A stretch of DNA of 33,137 nt from contig JAIYAO010000034.1 of the NCBI GenBank assembly GCA_027488965.1, positions 1 to 33,137 on the forward strand. Direction: 5' to 3'. The notes beneath the pieces were generated by a model, which was not told the DNA's origin, searched no databases, and saw only the letters and a program-made list of their open reading frames with translations. Below, piece by piece: positions 6,184 through 15,157 of the stretch (positions are counted from its first letter, which is position 1; every line of letters starts with the position of its first letter). This stretch comes from Alphaproteobacteria bacterium. Its GTDB lineage: Bacteria; Pseudomonadota; Alphaproteobacteria; Caulobacterales; Aquidulcibacteraceae. A program made the position numbers and the translations under genes.

Positions 6184-9100
6184 ATGGTTACGCTTATTCG
6201 TTCGGATCTCGAGTTCATCCTCGCGCAGATCAAGATTTCCGAAGCGCACGCGGCGGGGGCTTCTCTCACCAGCCTGATCCCGAACACGGAGCTGCCGTGG
6301 GGCCTGCGCACGGTCGATGGGCGCGACAACAACCTGCTGCCGGGGCAAAGCGAGTTCGGCGCCGCTGACATCGAGTTTCCGCGCGCCCTGCACCCGTTCT
6401 ACCGCGACGACCAGGACGGCGACTCCTTCGACTTCAACGGCCCGACCCAGGAAGGCGGCCTCGTCGTCAACACGAACTACGGCGCGCTCGGGACCAACGT
6501 TGCAGACGCCGATCCGCGTATCATCTCCAACCTTATCGTCGACCAGACCCCGAACAATCCGGCGGCCGTGCTCGCCGCGCTGAAGTTTGCCGGGTCGGAG
6601 GATCCGACCGCCGATCTCGCCACGTTCCAGGGCGCCTACACGCCGATGAAGTCCGCGATCGCTGCGTCCAACGCCGCCGACGCGGCTGCAGCGAGCGCGC
6701 TTGCTGCGCTGAACGCCGCCATCGCGCAGGGCCAGCCCCCGGAAGTGATCGCGCCGCTGCAGCAGGCCTCCGACACCGCCGCCGCCGTGGCGACGACTGC
6801 GGCTGCGCTTGAAGTGTCCACGACGGCAACGTTCACCAACGTCTATACCGATCTCGGCCTCACCATCGAGAACGGTTCCCTGGTCATCCCGAACGTGGCG
6901 GCGGACGAGGGCCTGTCGGCGCCGTTCAACTCCTGGATGACGTTGTTCGGCCAGTTCTTCGATCACGGCCTCGACCTGGTGGCGAAGGGCGGGGCGGGCA
7001 CCGTCTACATGCCGCTGTCGCCGGACGATCCGCTCTATGTGCCGGGTGGCCGCACCAACTTCATGGTGCTCACGCGCACCACGCTGACGGACGGCGAAGC
7101 GACGAACCTGACCACCTCCTGGGTGGACCAGAACCAGACCTACACGTCCCATCCCTCGCACCAGGTGTTTCACCGCGAGTACGTGCTGAACGCCGATGGA
7201 AAGCCGGTGGCCACCGGGCGGCTGCTGAACGGCGCCGACGGCGGCATCGCCACCTGGGCCGAAGTGAAGGCGCAGGCGCGCAACCTGCTGGGCATCGAGC
7301 TTGACGACGCCGATGTCACCGACCTCCCGCTGCTGGCGACCGACCAGTACGGCAAGTTCATTCCCGATCCCGACACGGGCTTTGCCCAGATCGTCGTGGC
7401 CGCTGGCCCGCCGCCCGTGCTCGTTTCGGGGACGCCCGGCAGCCCGGTGGATGCCTCGCTCGCACTCCGCACCGGCCACGCCTTCCTCGACGATATCGCC
7501 AACAGCGCCGGCCCTGTGTTCGTCAACGGCGTGCTCGCGCCGGACGCGGACGATGTCGCCGGCAATGCGGTGCCGACCAATCCCAACACCGGCCAGCGGC
7601 TGGCGTACGACGACGAACTGCTCGACGCGCACTACATCACGGGCGACGGTCGCGGTAACGAAAACATCGGCCTGACCGCCGTGCACCACGTCTTCCACTC
7701 CGAGCACAACCGGATGGTGGAGCAGATCAAGGGCATCGTGCTGGCCACGCAGGACCAGGCGTTCATCGCCGAATGGCTGCTCCCCGGGGCCAATCAGGCC
7801 GACGGCGTCGACGCTCTCGAATGGAACGGCGAGCGCCTCTTCCAGGCGGCCAAGCTCCCCACCGAGATGCAGTACCAGCACCTCGTGTTCGAGGAATTCG
7901 CGCGCACCGTGCAGCCGCTGGTGGACGTGTTCAACGACTACAACGCAACGATCGATCCCTCGATTCTCGCGGAGTTCGCGCACGTCGTCTATCGTTTCGG
8001 CCACTCGATGCTGACCGAGACGCTGGACCGCTTCGACGAGAACTTCGAGGTGGTGGGCGACGCTGATCCGAATACGCCGGAAGCCGAGCAGCTGACGCTC
8101 ATCGGCGCGTTCCTCAATCCGCTCGAGTTCGTGGCCAGCGGCGTGGACGCCGACGCGGCAGCGGGCGCCATCGTGCGCGGCATGACCCGTCAGCGGGGCA
8201 ACGAGATCGACGAGTTCGTCACGGACGCCGTGCGCAACAACCTGCTCGGGCTGCCGCTCGATCTGGCGGCCATCAACATCGCCCGCGGCCGCGAGACGGG
8301 CGTGCCGTCCCTCAACGCCGCACGGCGCGAGTTCTTTGCAGGCTCCGGCGACAGCCAGGTCCGGCCGTACACCAGCTGGGCCGACTTCGCGCTTTATCTG
8401 AAGAACGAAGCATCGGTAATCAACTTCATCGCCGCCTACGGCACGCATGAGGTGATCACCAACGAGCTGACCACCGAGGGCAAGCGCGCCGCAGCCATGG
8501 CGATTGTGTTCGGCACGGATCAAGTTCTTTCCAGCGGTCGGACGATCCAGGCGCCCGAGGACAGCGTCGCGTTCCTGAACAGCACCGGCGCATGGGCCAA
8601 CATCGCCGGCGGCGTGACCATCTCGGGACTCGACGACGTCGACCTTTGGATCGGCGGCCTCGCCGAGAAGAAGATGATCTTCGGCGGCATGCTGGGCTCG
8701 ACGTTCAACTTCGTGTTCGAGAACCAGCTTGAAGCCCTGCAGAACGGCGACCGGTTCTACTACCTGTCGCGTCTGGCCAACACGAACCTCACGGCGCAGC
8801 TTGAGAACAACAAGTTCGCCGAGATGATCCACCGCAACACGGATGCCACGCACCTGCCTGGCAACGTGTTCAGCACGCCGGACTACATTCTGGAGATCAA
8901 CCAGAGCCGCCAGTTCAACGGCGACCTCGGCAGCGCTGACCCGACCGGCGGTACGATCCTCAACCCGCTCGTTATCCGCGGGCCCGGCTCCATCCACTAC
9001 ACCGGCGCCGAGCACGTGGTTCTGGGCGGCACGGAAGGCAATGACACGATCACCGGCGGCCTCGGTGACGACACCATCTGGGGCGACGGCGGCGACGACC

Positions 9101-11979
9101 GTCTTGAGGGCGGCGAAGGCGTCGACTTCATCTTCGGCGGCGAAGGCGACGACGTCATCACCGACCTCTTCCTCGACGATGAAATCCGCTCCGGCGGCGG
9201 CAACGACGTCGTCAACAGCGGCCCGGGCTTCGACCTGATCATCACCGATACGGGCAGCGATTACGTCTACGGTGGGGAAGACCTCCACGAAGTGCTTGCC
9301 GGTCAGGACAACGACTGGGTGATCGGCGGCGAGGACCAGGACTTCATCGTGGGCGGTGAGGGCGACGACTGGCTGGAAGGCGGCGGCGCCAACAACCTGC
9401 TGCTGGGCGACAACGGCGACCTGATCCAGGGCCTGCCCATCAAGATCGGCGTGCTGGGGCTGCAGGTCGGCCACGACGTGCTGCTCAGCGGTTCCGGCAA
9501 CGAAGACTTCGATGCCGAGGGCGGTGACGACATCATGGTCGGCGGCCTCGGTACGGACCGGTACTTCGGCCAGCAGGGCTTCGACTGGGTGACGCACAAG
9601 GACGATCCGTACGGCGTCGAGGCCGACATGGAGATCCGTCTCTTCGCGCCGCCGCCGCTGCCGGGCTCGCCGGGGTCCATCCTCGATCGCTACGCCACGG
9701 TGGAAGGCCTCTCGGGCTCCCACCACTCCGACATCCTGCGCGGCGACAACGAGACGACGTTTGTGGACAACGAGCTCGTCCGCATCTCGCTGATCGACGG
9801 CCTCCAGGACTTCCTGGGCGCAGGCGTCCTCGAGTTCTCGGCCGGCAACATCATCTTTGGCGGTGACGGCAGCGACCTCATCGAAGGCCGCGGCGGCAAT
9901 GACCTGATCGACGGCGACCGCTGGCTGAACGTGCGCATCAGCGTGCGGGAGAACGTCGACGGCACCGGGGCGGAACTGTTCACCCTCGACCGCATGACGG
10001 ACTCGCTCAGTGAAATGATGCTGACCCGTCAGCTCAACCCCGGCCAGCTGCGCATCGTCCGCGAGATCCTGATCGCCGACGCCACCAACGATGTGGACAC
10101 CGCACTCTTCACCGATGTGCGCGCCAACTACATCATCGAAGGCGAGAACGGCGTCGTCGTCGCCGAGGACATCGACGGCGATGGGTTCATCACCGTCACG
10201 CACAGCATCGCGGGCGTGATCGGCTCGGACGGGGTGGACAGGCTGAAGAACATCGAGCGCCTGGCGTTCGCGGACCGCACCCTCAACATCGGGCCGAGCA
10301 CCAACGATCTGCCGGTTGGGCTCGCAACCATCAGCGACACGACCCCGACCGAGGACCAGATCCTGACCGCATCGCTCGCCAACGTGCGCGATCCGGACAA
10401 CACGGCGACGGCCGGCGTCATCTCCGGACCCATCGGGGTGTTCTGGCAGGTCGAGCTCGACCCGGGCACGGGCATCTTCACGGACATCGAGGTGGAGCTT
10501 GCGGGCGAAGTCGTGCCGGCCTCCGGCCTCACGTTCGCGCCGACGGACAACGAGGTGGGCCTGCGTCTGCGGGCGCGGGTGATCTACGAGGATCAGGAAG
10601 GCGTCATCGAGACGGTGTTCTCCGCGCCGACGGCGGCGGTGGCCAACGTCAACGACCTGCCTGTGGGCACGGTGTCCGTTTCCGACACCTCGCCGACGGA
10701 AGGGTCCCTCATCACCGCCTTCAACAACCTCACCGACGCCGACAGCGGCGGCGTGGCTGCGGGCGCCTTGCCCGTCACCTACCAGTGGCAGCAGTCGGTC
10801 AACGGCAGCAACGTCTGGACGAACATCGCGGGCGCCGTGGTGTCCTCGTTTACGCCGGGACCCGCCCAGGTGGGGCGCCTTCTTCGCGTCGTCGCCACGT
10901 ACACGGATGGCCAGGGCACGGTGGAAACCAGGCCATCGGCCCCGACCGACATCGTCGGCGATCTGATCATCGGCACCAACACCAACGCCACGCACAACGG
11001 CACGGCCGGCGCCGACTTCATCGACGGCCAGGGCGGTGCGGACATCCTCAACGGGCTTGCCGGTGATGACATCCTCATCGGCGGAGCCGGAAACACCGCA
11101 GACAGGCTGGACGGCGGCCTCGGCGCCGACCGGATGGAAGGCGGCAACGGCAGCGACACATATGTCGTGGACAATGTCGGCGATGTGGTGGTCGAGGAGC
11201 TCAACCAGGGCGCCGCGGACGTGGTGCAGACCACGCTCAACACCTACACGTTGCCGGCCAACGTGGAACGGGTCGACTTCGTCGGAACCGGCGACTTCGT
11301 CGGCACGGGCAATGCACTCAACAACGTGCTTGCCGGCGGCTCCGGCAACGACACGCTGACCGGCGGCGGCGGCAACGACACCTACATCGGCGAGGGCGGC
11401 GACGACACGTTCGTCATCTCGACAAACACCGCCACCATCACCGAGACGGCGGCGGGCGGCATCGACACGGTGCTGGCTTCGGGCGCGTCCTTCACGCTGG
11501 GCGCCAACGTGGAGAACCTCACCTACGTGGGCGCGGGCAACTTCACCGGAAATGGCAATACGGCCGCGAACATCATCACCGGCGGCGGCGGCATTGACGA
11601 CCTCTCCGGCGGCGGCGGCGCAGACCAGATCTTTGGCGGCGGCGGTGCTGACATCCTCAATGGCGACGGCGGCAATGACATCATCACCGGCGGCGCCGGC
11701 AACGACGTCATGGCTGGCGGCGGCGGTGCGGACACGTTTGTCTTCGAGGCGGGCTTCGGCGCCGACCGGATCACGGGCTTCGGCTTCAACGCCGGCGCCA
11801 CCCAGGATCTGCTCGACATCTCGGCCCTCGGTGTGACGGCGGCGGACTTCGACACCCGCGTGACGATCACCGACCTGGGCGCCCACATCCTCGTGACGCT
11901 CGATACCGGGGACTCGATCCAGTTGGACAACGTGAACCTGCCGACGAACATCACGTCAGCGGATTTCATCCTCGCCTGA
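6184..11979 (+). CDS. Giant animal-type haem peroxidase with RTX repeats (MopA-like)
   Basis: 1931 residues from ATG 6184, which has GGGGA 5 nt upstream; GTG 6172 is an in-frame alternative. The N-terminal ~900 residues are an animal haem peroxidase. They have the distal site GQFFDHG (Q257, D260, H261), catalytic GDGRGNE (R490, E493) followed by SEHNRM, and proximal YRFGHS (H607). H607, R490 and the two haem-linking acids match the myeloperoxidase pattern, so the enzyme should be active. Glycine-rich GGxGxD calcium-binding RTX repeats follow, then two Ig-like modules (nt ~10306-10950), more RTX blocks and a C-terminal end ...SADFILA typical of type I secretion substrates. This architecture matches MopA-type Mn(II)-oxidising peroxidases of Aurantimonas and Erythrobacter. 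Likely secreted, Ca-dependent and possibly Mn-oxidising; the substrate is inferred. A strong terminator follows. Confidence 0.92.
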   Translation: MVTLIRSDLEFILAQIKISEAHAAGASLTSLIPNTELPWGLRTVDGRDNNLLPGQSEFGAADIEFPRALHPFYRDDQDGDSFDFNGPTQEGGLVVNTNYGALGTNVADADPRIISNLIVDQTPNNPAAVLAALKFAGSEDPTADLATFQGAYTPMKSAIAASNAADAAAASALAALNAAIAQGQPPEVIAPLQQASDTAAAVATTAAALEVSTTATFTNVYTDLGLTIENGSLVIPNVAADEGLSAPFNSWMTLFGQFFDHGLDLVAKGGAGTVYMPLSPDDPLYVPGGRTNFMVLTRTTLTDGEATNLTTSWVDQNQTYTSHPSHQVFHREYVLNADGKPVATGRLLNGADGGIATWAEVKAQARNLLGIELDDADVTDLPLLATDQYGKFIPDPDTGFAQIVVAAGPPPVLVSGTPGSPVDASLALRTGHAFLDDIANSAGPVFVNGVLAPDADDVAGNAVPTNPNTGQRLAYDDELLDAHYITGDGRGNENIGLTAVHHVFHSEHNRMVEQIKGIVLATQDQAFIAEWLLPGANQADGVDALEWNGERLFQAAKLPTEMQYQHLVFEEFARTVQPLVDVFNDYNATIDPSILAEFAHVVYRFGHSMLTETLDRFDENFEVVGDADPNTPEAEQLTLIGAFLNPLEFVASGVDADAAAGAIVRGMTRQRGNEIDEFVTDAVRNNLLGLPLDLAAINIARGRETGVPSLNAARREFFAGSGDSQVRPYTSWADFALYLKNEASVINFIAAYGTHEVITNELTTEGKRAAAMAIVFGTDQVLSSGRTIQAPEDSVAFLNSTGAWANIAGGVTISGLDDVDLWIGGLAEKKMIFGGMLGSTFNFVFENQLEALQNGDRFYYLSRLANTNLTAQLENNKFAEMIHRNTDATHLPGNVFSTPDYILEINQSRQFNGDLGSADPTGGTILNPLVIRGPGSIHYTGAEHVVLGGTEGNDTITGGLGDDTIWGDGGDDRLEGGEGVDFIFGGEGDDVITDLFLDDEIRSGGGNDVVNSGPGFDLIITDTGSDYVYGGEDLHEVLAGQDNDWVIGGEDQDFIVGGEGDDWLEGGGANNLLLGDNGDLIQGLPIKIGVLGLQVGHDVLLSGSGNEDFDAEGGDDIMVGGLGTDRYFGQQGFDWVTHKDDPYGVEADMEIRLFAPPPLPGSPGSILDRYATVEGLSGSHHSDILRGDNETTFVDNELVRISLIDGLQDFLGAGVLEFSAGNIIFGGDGSDLIEGRGGNDLIDGDRWLNVRISVRENVDGTGAELFTLDRMTDSLSEMMLTRQLNPGQLRIVREILIADATNDVDTALFTDVRANYIIEGENGVVVAEDIDGDGFITVTHSIAGVIGSDGVDRLKNIERLAFADRTLNIGPSTNDLPVGLATISDTTPTEDQILTASLANVRDPDNTATAGVISGPIGVFWQVELDPGTGIFTDIEVELAGEVVPASGLTFAPTDNEVGLRLRARVIYEDQEGVIETVFSAPTAAVANVNDLPVGTVSVSDTSPTEGSLITAFNNLTDADSGGVAAGALPVTYQWQQSVNGSNVWTNIAGAVVSSFTPGPAQVGRLLRVVATYTDGQGTVETRPSAPTDIVGDLIIGTNTNATHNGTAGADFIDGQGGADILNGLAGDDILIGGAGNTADRLDGGLGADRMEGGNGSDTYVVDNVGDVVVEELNQGAADVVQTTLNTYTLPANVERVDFVGTGDFVGTGNALNNVLAGGSGNDTLTGGGGNDTYIGEGGDDTFVISTNTATITETAAGGIDTVLASGASFTLGANVENLTYVGAGNFTGNGNTAANIITGGGGIDDLSGGGGADQIFGGGGADILNGDGGNDIITGGAGNDVMAGGGGADTFVFEAGFGADRITGFGFNAGATQDLLDISALGVTAADFDTRVTITDLGAHILVTLDTGDSIQLDNVNLPTNITSADFILA
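9028..9432 (+). repeat. First RTX (GGxGxD) calcium-binding block
   Basis: Tandem nonapeptide motifs such as GGTEGNDTI, GGLGDDTIW, GGEGVDFIF, GGEGDDVI and GGEGDDWLE form the parallel beta-roll that folds on Ca2+ outside the cell. The block directly follows the peroxidase domain. Confidence 0.85.
10999..11739 (+). repeat. C-terminal RTX blocks
   Basis: Three clusters of GGxGxD nonapeptides (about 10999-11170, 11323-11418, 11575-11736) alternate with beta-strand linkers (NVERVDFVGTG, NVENLTYVGAG). They end just before the type I secretion-like C-terminal tail. Confidence 0.85.
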
Positions 11980-12022
11980 CGCATCCGCCCCCTTTGGGGC
12001 GGGCGCCAGCTATGTCGAAGGG

Positions 12023-12053
12023 ACGGCCGGGTGCAGACCCGGCCGTTCTTTTT
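12023..12053 (+). terminator. Rho-independent terminator of the peroxidase gene
   Basis: A perfect 10-bp stem (ACGGCCGGGT / ACCCGGCCGT) with a GCAG loop is followed by TTCTTTTT. It lies 43 nt after the peroxidase stop and isolates it from the regulator genes downstream. Confidence 0.9.
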
Positions 12054-12251
12054 CTCTATCGTGGCGTAAAGACCGCACGTGCCTTCGCCCTCTGCGCGAA
12101 CGCAAACCTCTGTCTCTCGCGGGTAGGGTGACTTGCATTGCGGCAGGTCTGCGGAGGTTCCATGCACCATAGTTAACGACCCGGGAGAGCCGGTCACGTG
12201 CATGGGGAGGGTGTCCGGCCGACGGCTGATCGCCACGGCTGGCAACGGAAC

Positions 12252-12917
12252 ATGAAAATTCTTGTCGTCGACGACGATCCAAAGACGGCCAACCTGCTCA
12301 AGCGCGGCTTGAGTGAGGAAGGGTACGTCGTGGATGTCTGCCACGACGGTCAGGATGGGCTCGATGGGGCGCTGAGCGGCCAGTATGACCTGCTCGTCCT
12401 CGACATCATGCTGCCCGTCCTCGACGGCTGGAGGGTGCTGCAGGAACTGCAGCGCCAGGACCGGGACCTGCCCGTGCTGGTGCTCACGGCGCGCGATGCG
12501 CTGAAGGACCGCCTTACGGGGCTTTCGCTCGGCGCCGACGATTACCTCGTCAAGCCGTTTGCCTTCGCCGAGCTTCTGGCGCGGGCCAAGGCGGTGCTGC
12601 GCCGCAAGGGCGTGCGCAACAGCGAAGTCCTGCAGTGTGCCGACCTCACGCTCGACACCCAGCGTGGCCGCGCATTCCGCGGCGACCGTCAGATCGAGCT
12701 CACGGCCAAGGAGGTCCAGCTGCTGGAACTGCTCCTGCAGCACCGCGAGGAGATCCTGTCTCGCACCTACATCGCCGAGCGTGTGTGGGAGATGAACTTC
12801 GAGAGCGACAGCAACGTCATCGACGTGAACATCCGCCGTCTCAGGTCCAAGGTGGACGATCCGTTCGACCGCAAGCTCATCCACACGGTGCGCGGACGCG
12901 GCTATGTCGTTCGTTGA
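12252..12917 (+). CDS. OmpR-family response regulator, CusR/CopR-like
   Basis: 221 residues. Receiver domain (1-~115) with acidic pocket D7-D9, phospho-acceptor D51 (LLVLDIMLP), T at LVLTAR and K in LVKPF. The C-terminal winged helix (~125-221) ends SNVIDVNIRRLRSKVDD...RGRGYVVR, the signature seen in heavy-metal regulators such as CusR and CopR. The ATG at 12252 starts directly at MKILVVDDD and is preferred to upstream in-frame codons. The gene overlaps the sensor kinase by 14 nt, so the pair is one transcription unit. Genes for copper chaperones (PCu(A)C, Sco) lie just downstream and a copper oxidase operon upstream, so copper or another metal is the likely signal. I find no clear copper box in the 270-nt upstream gap. 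Confidence 0.9.
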   Translation: MKILVVDDDPKTANLLKRGLSEEGYVVDVCHDGQDGLDGALSGQYDLLVLDIMLPVLDGWRVLQELQRQDRDLPVLVLTARDALKDRLTGLSLGADDYLVKPFAFAELLARAKAVLRRKGVRNSEVLQCADLTLDTQRGRAFRGDRQIELTAKEVQLLELLLQHREEILSRTYIAERVWEMNFESDSNVIDVNIRRLRSKVDDPFDRKLIHTVRGRGYVVR

Positions 12918-14376
12918 CGGCAGGGCCGCCGCCGGCGCGGGGGCCGCGCCGCAGCACGCCGGCAGCGAGACGGCGGCAGGTGAAGGCCGCAAGAGCCGCC
13001 TTCATCTCGTCTATTTTGCGCTCGCCGGCTTCGATATTCTCGCCATATCGTGCTCGCTGTTCCTCTCGCATACCATCATGTCCACCTACGAGAGCAGCGT
13101 ACGGGCCAGCCGCGACTGGGCCTCGCATGTGAGTGACCTGGCCGTTCTGGGCGAGCTTGCGCGCCAGACCAATGCGCCGGGAAACGACGTGTTCGAAACG
13201 GGCGACGTGGCGCTGGAGCGCGCCCGCCGCGATGCCGCTCTCGCGCAGTTCGACGTCCAGTGGGAGAAGCTCACCAAAGGGATCGCCGCCAGCATCGCCG
13301 CCGACGATCTCGAACCCTTCTCCCATTCCACCACGGCCATCCGCCAGTCCATGGATGAGATGGTGCTCGAATCGGAAAAGATTTTCCGGTGGATCGAAAC
13401 GGGCGACGAGGCGCGGGCGGGTCAAATGATGGCGTCCATGGACCGCAGCTACGGCCGCCTGACCCGCAGCATCCTGAATGCCGTCAACGAGATGCAGGCC
13501 ATCCAGATCGACCATCTGACAAATCAGGTTCAGGTGGCGCAACGTTTGCGGGTGCTGGAGTTCGTCATCGGCGGCCTCATTGTCACCATCGTCATAAGCG
13601 TGGCGATCTACGGCAGCAAGATCGCCGAGCACGTACGCCGCAACGAAGAGCGGCACGGCGTCATGATCACGAGGCTCAAGGAAGCGCAGGCGGCGCTGCG
13701 GCACTACGCCGACAACGTGGCCCACGAACTGAGAAGTCCCATAAACAAGATCCTTGTGGAATCCGAAGTGGTGCTGTCGCGGACGCGCTCGGTGCAGGAG
13801 TATCAGGAAGCGCTCCTGTCCAACATGGAGGAGTCCCAGAGCCTCGCGCGCATCGTCGACAGCCTCCTGTTTATGGCCAAGGCCGAGCACGTGGGCGGCC
13901 AGCTGGACCGCCACCCCGTAAGCATCGCGCGGGAGCTGGGTCTGATAGAGTCCTTCTATGAGGCCACCGCTGCGGAAGCCGGCGTCACCATCGTCATGGC
14001 CTGCGATCCCGATCTCGTCTTCAACCTGGACCGGGTGTTGTTCCAGCGTGCGATCGGCAACCTCGTATCGAACGCCATTTCGCACACGCCGCCGGGCGGA
14101 TCGGTGACGGTGAGCGCCACGACCGGGGAGGGCGGGCTGTCCGTGATTGTCGCCGACACCGGCGAGGGCATCGCCGAGGATGCGCGGGACCGCATCTTCG
14201 ACCGCTTCTACCGCGCCGATCAGGCGCGGTCGGCGACCAGCGGTCGGTTCGGCCTTGGGCTGCCGATCACCAAGAGCATCGTCGACCTGCACGGCGGCGC
14301 CATCAGCCTCAGCAGCGAGGTCGGGCGGGGTACATCCGTGGCGCTCGCATTTCCCGCAGCGCCCGCTGCCGCGTGA
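12904..14376 (+). CDS. Sensor histidine kinase paired with CusR-like regulator
   Basis: 490 residues. TM1 lies at ~34-54 (YFALAGFDILAISCSLFL) and TM2 at ~219-238 (VIGGLIVTIVISVAIYG), with a ~160-residue mostly helical periplasmic sensor between them. The H-box NVAHELRSPINK has H274; the kinase domain shows an N-box (NLVSNAISH), DTGEGI and GLGLPI. TM2 and H274 are only ~36 residues apart, too short for a normal HAMP domain, so signal transfer must differ from CusS. The periplasmic part has no obvious His/Met copper cluster. A 14-nt overlap with the regulator gene indicates coupling. The kinase call is certain; the ligand is inferred from neighbours. Confidence 0.9.
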   Translation: MSFVDGRAAAGAGAAPQHAGSETAAGEGRKSRLHLVYFALAGFDILAISCSLFLSHTIMSTYESSVRASRDWASHVSDLAVLGELARQTNAPGNDVFETGDVALERARRDAALAQFDVQWEKLTKGIAASIAADDLEPFSHSTTAIRQSMDEMVLESEKIFRWIETGDEARAGQMMASMDRSYGRLTRSILNAVNEMQAIQIDHLTNQVQVAQRLRVLEFVIGGLIVTIVISVAIYGSKIAEHVRRNEERHGVMITRLKEAQAALRHYADNVAHELRSPINKILVESEVVLSRTRSVQEYQEALLSNMEESQSLARIVDSLLFMAKAEHVGGQLDRHPVSIARELGLIESFYEATAAEAGVTIVMACDPDLVFNLDRVLFQRAIGNLVSNAISHTPPGGSVTVSATTGEGGLSVIVADTGEGIAEDARDRIFDRFYRADQARSATSGRFGLGLPITKSIVDLHGGAISLSSEVGRGTSVALAFPAAPAAA

Positions 14377-14523
14377 CGTACAGCGGGTCCGCAGCATTAA
14401 AGTTAACAAGCATGTCAGCCGGGAGTCATTCTGGTGTAATTGTCGGTTTCGTAGAGTTCCCACGCGGTGGTGGAGAGGGCGTCGCCCGCCGCCGACCTGA
14501 AGTGTCCGTGCGGGGAAATCGGC

Positions 14524-14787
14524 ATGCGGTGGAAGCGTCATTCTCCCGAAGAGATCATCGCCAAACTTCAACAGGCCCAGGCGTTGATCGCGAAGGGATC
14601 GACCTCTGCGGAGGCCATCGCCGCCATCGGGGTGACGGACGCCACCTATTTTCGCTGGAAACGCGAGTACGGCGGGCTGACCATGGGCCAGATCGCGCGC
14701 ATGAAGCAGCTCGAGATCGAGAACGCGCGCCTGCGCCGCGCCATCGAAGACCTTGAGACCTCCGGTCGTCCGGCGACGCACGGATGA
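14524..14787 (+). CDS. Orphan IS3-family OrfA-like HTH protein
   Basis: 87 residues resembling IS3 (IS407-type) OrfA. The opening KRHSPEEIIAKLQQAQALIA, the helix-turn-helix ATYFRWKREYGGLT and the leucine-zipper-like KQLEIENARLRRAIEDL match OrfA order and spacing. A full element would have OrfB (DDE integrase) immediately after, usually by frameshift. None is present here, and I see no terminal inverted repeats. It is either an IS remnant or a domesticated DNA-binding protein. The ATG at 14524 gives the standard N-terminus; an in-frame GTG at 14467 would add 19 unrelated residues. Confidence 0.75.
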   Translation: MRWKRHSPEEIIAKLQQAQALIAKGSTSAEAIAAIGVTDATYFRWKREYGGLTMGQIARMKQLEIENARLRRAIEDLETSGRPATHG

Positions 14788-15119
14788 AGGTGCGCGAGGC
14801 GGCGGTGCACAAGAAGCCATCGTCGGTCGTGCGCGCGCAGCAGCGCGCCAGCGCCGTTGTCTGTAGCGCGCGGGCAAGCCAGTCGCGGTGGCTGCCCCGC
14901 ATGCGCACCCCTGACAGGCGGCAGTCCTCGACAGGGGCCTCGCGGCATGGTTCGCCGGACGCAATGGCGCCGCGCCGGCGCCGGCGGCAGGGCAATGACG
15001 GGCGGCGGACGGAGCACCGCTTCGGATTGAGTGCGCGGGGCGTCACCCTGCTGCTGGTCCTGCTCCTCACCGTGGCATTCTGGGCCCTGCTCGCCGTCTC
15101 GGTGCTCGCGCACACGTAG
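14784..15119 (+). CDS. Small basic membrane protein, unknown
   Basis: The frame overlaps the OrfA stop by 4 nt (ATGA). The first ~60 residues are Arg/Ser-rich and look non-coding. The last 51 residues, from an internal ATG at 14964, are more protein-like: a basic segment (MAPRRRRRQGNDGRRTEH) and one transmembrane helix (GVTLLLVLLLTVAFWALLAV). The shorter version is the more likely product. No family is recognised. Its place directly before the PCu(A)C gene hints at, but does not prove, a link with copper handling. Confidence 0.4.
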   Translation: MKVREAAVHKKPSSVVRAQQRASAVVCSARASQSRWLPRMRTPDRRQSSTGASRHGSPDAMAPRRRRRQGNDGRRTEHRFGLSARGVTLLLVLLLTVAFWALLAVSVLAHT

Positions 15120-15157
15120 CGCGTCCACGGGAAGACGGGCGATGCGCTGAACAGGGC

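Noticed and set aside
6079-11886. Very long minus-strand open frame (about 1935 codons) opposite the peroxidase
   Set aside because: It mirrors the GC-rich Gly/Asp codons of the RTX gene, has Val/Ala/Asp low-complexity content and no domain; the plus strand has clear catalytic motifs.
12877-14964. 695-codon minus-strand open frame opposite the sensor kinase
   Set aside because: Shadow of the GC-rich kinase frame, without motifs or a ribosome site.
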